A stretch of DNA of 64,000 bases from Streptomyces sp. S4.7. Its GTDB lineage: Bacteria; Actinomycetota; Actinomycetes; Streptomycetales; Streptomycetaceae. The stretch spans positions 2,852,001 through 2,916,000 of the forward strand of contig NZ_CP048397.1 of the NCBI RefSeq assembly GCF_010384365.1. Direction: 5' to 3'. Position 1 is the first letter of the stretch. The number at the start of each line of letters is the position of its first letter. Below the pieces are notes generated by a model, which was not told where the DNA came from, did not search any database, and saw only the letters and a program-made list of their open reading frames with translations. The translations under genes were made by a program, and so were the position numbers. Shown here in pieces: positions 55,835-64,000 of the stretch.

Positions 55835-57655
55835 CTAGTTCGTGGTGAACGCCACCACGAGGTACTCCTTGCGGTCCTTGCTGTAGTCGCTCGGCTCGCT
55901 GATCAGCGTCTCCGAGGTGTACATCCGGCCGCCGCCGAAGCGGATCTCCGCGCCGTCGAGCGAGAAGCTGGTCTCCGCCTCACGGACGGACTCCTCGGCA
56001 GGGTTCTCCATGAGAACCGTCTCCTTGAACGTGCCGCCGTCGATCGAGACGATCTGTCCGCCCTTGTCGTACGGGGGCCACTTGTACGCGATGATGTTCG
56101 ACCCGTCCATGCGCAGCGGGTACATCGCGTAACGCTCGCCCGCGTCGGCCCGGTCGGTCGTGGCCTTGCCGGTCGCGAGGTCGAAGGAGACGATCTCGTT
56201 GGTCTGGCCGTACTCGTCGCCGGTGCCCTCGTGCTCCTCGGTCGGCACGTAGATCCTGTCGTTGCCGACGGCGAGCTTGGAGCACTGCTCCACCTCGGTG
56301 GAGCCGCACCGGCCCGCGTACTTGTCCGCGTCCACGGGGATCTTGGCGCGCAGCTTGCCCGTCTTCTCGTCGATGGAGAAGAAGTCCGAGATGCCGCTGC
56401 CGTCACCGGCGGTGTCGCCGACATCGGCCGCGACGACGAGCGGCTTGGTGGAGACGACGGAGACGTACTCGACGCCCGCGGGCATCTTGAACTTGGAGAT
56501 CGGCGTCCCGTCGGTCGGCTTCACCGTCTCGATCGTCACCGTCGGGTCGTCGTACGAGCCGCACTTGCGGGCCGCGACGAGGGCGGGGCCGCCGCCGTAA
56601 CCCATGTCGTAGCAGCCCTCGGCGTTGACGTCGGGCTTCCACAGGTTGTCGCCGGTGGTGAGGTCGAAGGCCGCGCCGCCGTCGGTGCCGCCGACGGCGA
56701 CGGTCTTGCCGCTGAGGGTGACCTCCCGGAAGGCGGCCTTGTCGTCACCGGAGTTGCCGCCCGTGACCGACTCGGTCCACAGCAGGGCGCCCTTGTCGAG
56801 GTCGATCGCGCCGACCTCGGTGCAGGAGACGTACTTCTCCTTGGCGGTCGGCTTGCTCGCGGCGAAGACGACGGCGGTCTTGTTGTCCTCGGTGGCGTGG
56901 CGTGAGGCCGCGCAGACCTGGCCGGGCAGCGGGATGGTCCAGAGCTGCTTGCCGGTGTCCGCCTCGTAGCCGACGATCTGGTTCACACCGGTCTTGACGT
57001 ACGCCTTGTCGGTGAGCCATGAGCCGGACACGTCGGTGATGTCGCCGACCTTGGGCTGCGGCAGCTGGAAGGCGACCTTGGAGTTGTTGTTCCCCGGGGG
57101 CTTCTCCGTGCCGCCGCCGAGGGACTTCCCGTTGTCGCCTCCCTTGTCACCGCCCTTGGTGTCGGACTTCTTGGCCTGGTTGTCCTTGTCGTCGCCGCTG
57201 GAGGCGAAGTACACGCCTCCGCCGACGATCAGGACGACGGCGACGACCGCGGCGATGATGATCTGCGCCTGCGTGCTGACCTTCTTGCCGCCGGGTGCGC
57301 CGGGTGCGCCCGGACCCGGCTGGTTGTACGGCTGGCCCGGCTGCTGCGGGTAGCCGTACTGGGGCTGGCCCTGCTGGGGATACCCGTACTGCGGCTGCCC
57401 CATGGGCTGCGTCGGCGGCTGCTGCGGGTACTGGCCCTGCTGCGGGTAGCCGTACTGCGGCTGAGCGGACTGGCCCGGCTGGCCGGGGGGCGTCTGCGGA
57501 TAGCCGTAGCCGGGCTGCTCGGGCGGCGGCGTCGGCGCGCCGAATCCGCCGGGAGGCGGCTCGGTCGGTGCGCCGAAGCCCCCGGCCGGCGGCTCCTGCG
57601 GCTTGCCGAACCCTCCCTGCGGGGGCTCGTTGGGCGGCTGGGGTGGCTGGCTCAT
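55835..57655 (-). CDS. Membrane-anchored PQQ-like beta-propeller protein 1
   Basis: This 606-aa protein has an N-terminal Pro/Gln/Gly/Tyr-rich cytoplasmic part (about 1-128) with repeated [15 protein letters not shown] units. One helix follows ([20 protein letters not shown], about 134-153). A charged linker (about 155-190) leads to an extracytoplasmic propeller of blade-like repeats ([36 protein letters not shown]), as in PQQ-binding-like and BamB-type folds. Several Cys are outside. Function is unknown; such proteins may sense or scaffold at the cell surface. It is followed upstream by a close paralogue. Confidence 0.82.
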   Translation of the reverse strand: MSQPPQPPNEPPQGGFGKPQEPPAGGFGAPTEPPPGGFGAPTPPPEQPGYGYPQTPPGQPGQSAQPQYGYPQQGQYPQQPPTQPMGQPQYGYPQQGQPQYGYPQQPGQPYNQPGPGAPGAPGGKKVSTQAQIIIAAVVAVVLIVGGGVYFASSGDDKDNQAKKSDTKGGDKGGDNGKSLGGGTEKPPGNNNSKVAFQLPQPKVGDITDVSGSWLTDKAYVKTGVNQIVGYEADTGKQLWTIPLPGQVCAASRHATEDNKTAVVFAASKPTAKEKYVSCTEVGAIDLDKGALLWTESVTGGNSGDDKAAFREVTLSGKTVAVGGTDGGAAFDLTTGDNLWKPDVNAEGCYDMGYGGGPALVAARKCGSYDDPTVTIETVKPTDGTPISKFKMPAGVEYVSVVSTKPLVVAADVGDTAGDGSGISDFFSIDEKTGKLRAKIPVDADKYAGRCGSTEVEQCSKLAVGNDRIYVPTEEHEGTGDEYGQTNEIVSFDLATGKATTDRADAGERYAMYPLRMDGSNIIAYKWPPYDKGGQIVSIDGGTFKETVLMENPAEESVREAETSFSLDGAEIRFGGGRMYTSETLISEPSDYSKDRKEYLVVAFTTN

Positions 57656-57716
57656 GGCGTGCTTACCTCAAAGGGGAGAATGCGTACGGAGCGGAGTCGG
57701 AGAGACACGCAGTGTG

Positions 57717-59498
57717 TCACTCGCTGAAGGCCATCATGGTCTTCGTCTCCATCTCGGCCTTGTCGTCACTGGCGCTGACCCGGCTGCTGGTCACGAAGAA
57801 CCGCCCGCCCACGTAGTCCAGTTCGGAGTCGTAGAACGAGCTCTCGATCTGGGAGGTGGACTGCGGGTTGTTGAGCAGCACCTTGGGGGCGCCTCCGGTC
57901 GGCGCCAGGGTCGCGACGGCGCCGCCCTTGTCGTACGCCGGCTCGAAGTAGAGGAGCACGTTCGCGCCCTCCATCCGCAGCGGCGTCATGACGCGCTCGG
58001 CCGGGGCCTTGGCGCGCCACTTGGCCTTGCCGGTGTCGAGGCTGAAGGCGATGACCTCGTTGGTGCCGGACGAGCCGGTCTCACTGGGCTGCGTCGCCAT
58101 GTAGAAGGTGCTGGCGTCGGCGGCGACACCGGTGCAGCCGTCCAGGTTGGCGCCGAAGACGATGAAGCCTCCGCCGCACTTGGGCTGGAACTTGTCCTTG
58201 CCGCCGTCGATCTGGGAGCGCACGGTGCCGTTGTCGTTGAGCGCGACGATGGCCCAGGACTTCTTGTCGGGCTCGGTCAGCGACAGGACGATCGGATCGC
58301 TCGAATAGACCTTGTCGAGTTCCCAGTTGGTCTTGAGCTTGTACGTCCACTTGGCCTTGCCGGTGGCCGGGTCGAGCTCCTGGACCTGGTTCTGCTGCTT
58401 GTCTATGTCACCGCCGGGGCACGACTCGGCGGCGATCATCCTGGCACCGCTGGAGATCGCGTCGGGCTGGCAGTCGCCCGCCACCTCGTCGAAGAGCGCC
58501 TTGCCGTCGCTCATCCGGAAGGCGTTGGCGTGACCGGTGCGGGCCGCGGTGACCGTGTCGCCGTTGATGGCGAGGGTGATGTCGGAGAGGAAGTCGAAGT
58601 TGCCCTGCTGCTTGAGCGTCTGCTTCCAGCCGCCCTTGCCGGTCTTGAGGTCGACCTGCTGGAGAACGGAGCAGTCGGACTTCTCCGTGACACCGTCCTT
58701 GATCCCGAGGACGATCTTGCCGTCGGCCGTGGACACCGTGGGCGCCGCGCACATCTCGGCGGGCAGGGTGAGGCTCCACTTCTGCTTGCCGTCCGCGACG
58801 CCGTACCCGACGACCTTCTTGTACATGGCCTTGACGACGATGTCGCCGGCGAACCACGGGCCGTACACGTCGGCGCCGTTCTTCGGCAGGTCGACATCGT
58901 TCTTCTGGAGCCAGAGGATCTTCGACTCGCCGTCCTTGCGCCCGGCGTTGAGGTCGTCCTGCGCCTCGCGCCCGCCGCCGGTGCCGTCACCGTTGTCGGG
59001 CTCGTCGTCCGAGCCGCCGCCGTCGGGCTTGGCGTCGTCGTCCTTCTTGCTGACGCTCTTCTTGCCGCCGTCGTCGTCACCGCTGACGAGGAACCAGGTG
59101 CCGCCGCCGATGACGAGCAGACCCGCGACGGCCGCGGCGATCACGACGCCGGGCTTGCGCTTGAAGAAGCTGCCGCCGCCGTTGCCGCCGGGGGGCGGGG
59201 TGGGCGCGCCGGGGTACTGCTGGGGCGGGTAACCGCCGCCACCGCCGTACGGGTTGGCCCGCTGGCCGTACGGTCCCGGCTGGTTGTAGGGGCCGGGCTG
59301 GCCGGGCTGGTTGTACGGGCCGGGCTGCGAGCCGTACGGTCCCGGCTGGTTGTACGGGCCGGGCTGGGCCGGCGGCTGGCCGGGGACGGGCGGCGTCTGC
59401 GGGTAGCCGTAGCCGGGCTGCCCCTGCGGGTACCCGTATCCCGGCTGCTGGCCCGGCTGCTGGCCCGGCGGCGGTGGCTGGCTGGGCGGCTGGGTCAT
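57717..59498 (-). CDS. Membrane-anchored PQQ-like beta-propeller protein 2
   Basis: This 593-aa protein is a paralogue of the protein encoded next downstream, with the same layout: N-terminal [24 protein letters not shown] repeats (about 1-115), one helix (GVVIAAAVAGLLVIGGGTWF, about 128-147), an acidic linker, and an external propeller (GKQKWSLTLPAEMCAAP, TGKAKWTYKLKTNW, TGKAKWRAKAPAER). The genes are 61 bp apart and form a tandem duplication, diverged clearly in sequence. Function is unknown. Confidence 0.82.
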   Translation of the reverse strand: MTQPPSQPPPPGQQPGQQPGYGYPQGQPGYGYPQTPPVPGQPPAQPGPYNQPGPYGSQPGPYNQPGQPGPYNQPGPYGQRANPYGGGGGYPPQQYPGAPTPPPGGNGGGSFFKRKPGVVIAAAVAGLLVIGGGTWFLVSGDDDGGKKSVSKKDDDAKPDGGGSDDEPDNGDGTGGGREAQDDLNAGRKDGESKILWLQKNDVDLPKNGADVYGPWFAGDIVVKAMYKKVVGYGVADGKQKWSLTLPAEMCAAPTVSTADGKIVLGIKDGVTEKSDCSVLQQVDLKTGKGGWKQTLKQQGNFDFLSDITLAINGDTVTAARTGHANAFRMSDGKALFDEVAGDCQPDAISSGARMIAAESCPGGDIDKQQNQVQELDPATGKAKWTYKLKTNWELDKVYSSDPIVLSLTEPDKKSWAIVALNDNGTVRSQIDGGKDKFQPKCGGGFIVFGANLDGCTGVAADASTFYMATQPSETGSSGTNEVIAFSLDTGKAKWRAKAPAERVMTPLRMEGANVLLYFEPAYDKGGAVATLAPTGGAPKVLLNNPQSTSQIESSFYDSELDYVGGRFFVTSSRVSASDDKAEMETKTMMAFSE

Positions 59499-59684
59499 CA
59501 GCGCTTCCCCCTTGTCGTACGGTCCTTCGTCCGGTCGGTCTCCCCCGCTGTTCCGGCGGCGGGAAGACCGGCTGTCGAAATGTCAGCCGGTGCCGGCGGA
59601 ACGGAGCGATTCGGGCTTGGGAATCCGCAGTGTCACGTCAGTCGAGCGGGCCTTCTTTGTATCACTCGCACCCTTGTACGGGAG

Positions 59685-59722
59685 GGGCCGGTACTCCCCT
59701 GTTCCCAAGGGAGGACCGGCCC
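59685..59722 (-). terminator. Terminator after the ABC-F gene
   Basis: GGGCCGGT-A-CTCCC (59685-59698) pairs with GGGAG-G-ACCGGCCC (59709-59722), one internal mismatch, just beyond the ABC-F stop. Confidence 0.65.
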
Positions 59723-59745
59723 GTGATGCGGTTGTTACGAGGCCT

Positions 59746-61569
<1,824 letters not shown>

Positions 61570-61701
61570 TTCACTCCTGTTACGGGACGGCTGGATCGAC
61601 GTCCCAGGGTAGTCGGAGCGGGGGGTGGGGTGCGGGGGCGGTCCACTCCCCGCTCCGGCGGGCCCGACGGCGGTAATCGGACAGAGGCGAATGGAGTCCA
61701 C

Positions 61702-61717
61702 ATTGGTCTAGGCCAAA
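61702..61717. promoter_or_regulatory. DasR-like (dre) box upstream of the sugar dehydrogenase
   Basis: ATTGGTCTAGGCCAAA matches 12 of 16 positions of the dre palindrome ACTGGTCTAGACCAGT bound by the GlcNAc-responsive repressor DasR. It lies 81 bp before the GTG start. Similar TGGTCTAGACC boxes precede chitinase and secreted-enzyme genes in Streptomyces. Confidence 0.45.
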
Positions 61718-61797
61718 CATCGCTGTCTCTGTATCCTCATCCGTGACCTGCAGCACACGAGCAGCCGGGTCCCCCATTCGCCGCTCTAGGAGTCACG

Positions 61798-62946
61798 GTG
61801 AAAACTCGCACCAGAAGCTCGGCGATCATCGGCACCATCTCCCTCGTCGCTTCCCTCGCACTGACCACGGCCTCCGCCGACGAGCCACGCGGCCCGCGTC
61901 CGGCGGCCGATGTGAGGCTCACGGAAGTGGCCAAGGCCCAGAACCCCGTCGCCGGCGCAGCCGGGCCCCGCGGCACGGTCTGGATCGCCGAACGCGCGGG
62001 CACGGTAAGGGTCCTGACGGGCAGTGGGCTGAGCGAGCCCGTTCTCGACATATCCAGTGAGACGAGCACCGACGGTGAACGCGGTCTGCTCGGCGTCGCG
62101 TTCGACAAGAGGCTCGCGCACTTCTACATCTCCTACACGGACCTCGAAGGCACCAGCACCATCGACGAGATCGCCCTGCGCAACGGCAAGCTCCAGCCGC
62201 AGACCCGGCGTACCGTCCTCACTCAGACGCAGCCGTACGAGAACCACAACGGCGGCGACATCAAGTTCGGCCCCGACGGATACCTCTACATCGCGCTCGG
62301 CGACGGTGGCGCGGGCGGCGACCCGCACGGCAACGGGCAGAAGCTCGACACCCTGCTCGGCAAGATCCTGCGGATCGACCCGGCGGGCGGCAGGTACAGC
62401 GGCAAGCCCTACACGATCCCGAAGAACAACCCCTTCGTGAACGACCCCGAAGCCAGGGACGAGATCTGGGCCTACGGGCTCCGCAACCCCTGGCGATTCT
62501 CCTTCGACTCCGGCACGGGCGACATGCTGATCGCCGATGTCGGCCAGAGCGACTGGGAAGAGGTCGACTGGGCCCCGGCGAGGAGCAGGGGCGGCGAGAA
62601 CTACGGCTGGGCCTCGATGGAGGGCACCCACCCCTTCCGCGGCGGCACGGAGCCGGCGAACCACACGCCGCCGGTCTTCGAGTACGACCGCACCGGGCTC
62701 GGCTGCTCGGTCACCGGCGGCTACGTCTACCGGGGCAGGGCGATCCCGGCCCTCAGGGGCCAGTACCTCTACAGCGACTACTGCGACGGCACGGTCCGCA
62801 CCCTGAAGCTCAGGAACGGCAAGGTGACCGGCCAGAGCGACCTCGGTGTCACCAACGGCGAGGTCATCTCGTTCGTGCAGGACGGCGACGGCGAGCTGTA
62901 CGTGCTCGCCATCGGCGGCAGCGTGTCACGTATCGACGCGGCGTAA
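61798..62946 (+). CDS. Secreted PQQ-dependent sugar dehydrogenase-like protein
   Basis: This 382-aa protein has a signal peptide (MKTRTRSSAIIGTISLVASL, cleaved near ASA-DE). A six-blade glucose/sorbosone dehydrogenase domain follows, with RAGTVRVLTGSG, NHNGGDIKFGPDGYLYIALG, GDGGAGGDP, GKILRIDP and AYGLRNPWRFSFD, and then the later Cys pair GLGCSVTGGY and YSDYCDG. It oxidises sugars outside the cell if PQQ is available; some family members act without it. GTG 61798 has AGGAG upstream. The DasR-like box ties it to polysaccharide use. Confidence 0.9.
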   Translation: MKTRTRSSAIIGTISLVASLALTTASADEPRGPRPAADVRLTEVAKAQNPVAGAAGPRGTVWIAERAGTVRVLTGSGLSEPVLDISSETSTDGERGLLGVAFDKRLAHFYISYTDLEGTSTIDEIALRNGKLQPQTRRTVLTQTQPYENHNGGDIKFGPDGYLYIALGDGGAGGDPHGNGQKLDTLLGKILRIDPAGGRYSGKPYTIPKNNPFVNDPEARDEIWAYGLRNPWRFSFDSGTGDMLIADVGQSDWEEVDWAPARSRGGENYGWASMEGTHPFRGGTEPANHTPPVFEYDRTGLGCSVTGGYVYRGRAIPALRGQYLYSDYCDGTVRTLKLRNGKVTGQSDLGVTNGEVISFVQDGDGELYVLAIGGSVSRIDAA

Positions 62947-62957
62947 CCCCTACGAGA

Positions 62958-62993
62958 TCGGGCCCGGTGCCGCAGTCCCGGCACCGGGCCCGA
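62958..62993. terminator. Bidirectional terminator
   Basis: TCGGGCCCGGTGCCG (62958-62972) pairs with CGGCACCGGGCCCGA (62979-62993), a perfect 15-bp stem between the convergent sugar dehydrogenase and HipA genes. Confidence 0.8.
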
Positions 62994-63004
62994 CCTGCGT
63001 CGCG

Positions 63005-64000
63005 TCAACGCCCCTGAAGCAGCCGGGCCGTGGCGGCAGAGATCCACGAACGCACCGCCCCGCGAAGTTCCGGGTTGCCGACCAGCGCCTCCTCGTGATC
63101 GGGCCACTGCTCGCGCACGGCCCGTACCGTCTCTTCGGCGACGGCGGCGAGATGTGCCCCGGAGAGCGTGAACCGGCGGTCCAGTGCCGCCTCAAGCCGG
63201 TCGAACGCCCTGAGCGACACTCGCTCGAAGCTCTTGGTGCCGCCGAACTTCAGCCCCAGGTCCTCGGCCTCGTCGCCGGGCGCGTACGGGACGGTCGAGA
63301 CCAAGTCGTACACCGGGGACAGTGACGGGGTCCGGCCGTCGCGGTAGATCAGTGACCAGTTCTTCAGATGGGCGTCGCCGTTGCCGACGGCCAGCGAGAA
63401 GGCGATCCGCCGCGCCGCCTCGCGGAGCGAGCCCACGTCGTGGCCTCGGAAGGAGAGCGCGGCCACTGTCTCGAAGGTCGACTGGTACTTGTCCCGCGCG
63501 TACTTGTCCCGGACCTGCGCGAAGTCCTCGATGTGGATACGCGCTCCGCTGCCGTCCGAGGTCCGGTCGAAGCGCCGGACGGCGTAGGCCCATTGCTCGT
63601 CATTGGGCCACATCCGGTCCGGCAGGCCGTCGAGTTCGTCCCGGTGGAGCAGCCGGATGTCCGGGACGTCCAGCCCGGCGGCACGGGCGAGTGACATCAC
63701 CGCGAACTCGTTGCGGGGCACGTCCGCGTGCCGGTAGTCGGGAAACTTGACCAGCCAGTCCCCCAGTTCACCGCCCACGGGCACGGTGAGCCGATCACCC
63801 CGGGCGAGCATCGAGAACTTCAGCGCCACCCCGGCCAGCGAGAACCGCCACGGCGACGCCGCCAGGTCACCCGCGGCACTGGTGCTCCCCGCCACGGGGT
63901 CCACGGGTTCCTGCCATTCCCAGTCGTCGTCCGGCCCCTCCGCGCGAAGCACCTGGACTGCGCCGGGCAGATCGTGACCGACCTGCGCAAGCAGTTCCAT
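63005..64000 (-). CDS. HipA-like serine/threonine kinase (5' end off-window)
   Basis: 331 codons of a HipA-family kinase are present; the N-terminal HipA_N part and any hipB partner lie beyond 64000. Visible features are FSLAGVALKFSMLARGDRLT, GDWLVKFPDYRH (ATP-site Lys), NEFAVMSLARAAGLDVP, AVRRFDR, the catalytic GNGDAHLKNWSLIY and the metal-binding YDLVST. HipA toxins phosphorylate tRNA synthetases, typically GltX, and cause growth arrest. An ATG at the window edge is internal to the family alignment, so the CDS is partial. Confidence 0.87.
   Translation of the reverse strand: MELLAQVGHDLPGAVQVLRAEGPDDDWEWQEPVDPVAGSTSAAGDLAASPWRFSLAGVALKFSMLARGDRLTVPVGGELGDWLVKFPDYRHADVPRNEFAVMSLARAAGLDVPDIRLLHRDELDGLPDRMWPNDEQWAYAVRRFDRTSDGSGARIHIEDFAQVRDKYARDKYQSTFETVAALSFRGHDVGSLREAARRIAFSLAVGNGDAHLKNWSLIYRDGRTPSLSPVYDLVSTVPYAPGDEAEDLGLKFGGTKSFERVSLRAFDRLEAALDRRFTLSGAHLAAVAEETVRAVREQWPDHEEALVGNPELRGAVRSWISAATARLLQGR

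Overview
This is a high-GC actinomycete chromosome segment, almost certainly Streptomyces. The evidence is GC-rich third codon positions, frequent GTG/TTG starts, XRE/DUF397 regulator pairs, an AfsR-type SARP, a DivIVA-like coiled-coil protein, and a core block (tRNA-Gln, glmU, prsA, rplY, pth, ppc, desaturase, galTEK) in a typical Streptomyces order.

Layout. 1-1546: a partial small gene and an XRE(DUF5753)/DUF397 regulatory pair. 1547-2029: a gap with no clear gene. 2030-22319: a RiPP biosynthetic cluster. It holds a TrmB/LuxR regulator, an M20 amidohydrolase with a coupled 90-aa protein, and a 58-aa precursor whose last 21 residues are Ser/Thr/Cys plus a final Ala. A convergent, mostly translationally coupled minus-strand operon (22319 down to 5171) follows: a secreted 77-aa protein, a SARP, an RRE-Ocin/ThiF-like partner, YcaO-2, a SagB-type dehydrogenase, a LanB glutamylating dehydratase, a SpaB-C elimination protein, an RRE-like/M50 membrane protease, an ABC ATPase, a 40-aa ORF, an ABC permease and YcaO-1. 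Together these should azolate Cys/Ser/Thr, oxidise azolines to azoles, dehydrate the remaining Ser/Thr, remove the leader and export the product. Only one SpaB-C protein is present and no separate [4+2] pyridine synthase is visible. A linear azole- and dehydroamino-acid-containing peptide (goadsporin-like logic) is therefore more likely than a macrocyclic thiopeptide.

22602-28130: a MacB/FtsX-type ABC exporter and a DHA2 MFS pump, separated by a 532-bp gap. 28147-29070: a DivIVA/Scy-like coiled-coil protein. 29361-34313: a polymorphic-toxin-like locus. A minus-strand pair (HNH/WHH-like + SMI1/KNR4, then YrhB + repeats + deaminase-like + SUKH-4) is divergent from a plus-strand YwqJ-like deaminase and SUKH-3 pair. 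34359-36711: an orphan histidine kinase and an HTH gene broken by an in-frame TAG.

36738-49427: tRNA-Gln(TTG) and housekeeping genes (glmU, prsA, rplY, pth, ppc), a desaturase-TetR operon, a divergent Tam-type methyltransferase/MarR pair, a NarL-type regulator and a GNAT protein. 49459-54851: the galT-galE-galK operon, divergent from an SSS sodium symporter and its small membrane partner. 54927-64000: a degenerate response regulator, two tandem PQQ-propeller membrane proteins, an ABC-F ATPase, a secreted sugar dehydrogenase behind a DasR-like site, and the C-terminal part of a HipA kinase that runs off the window.
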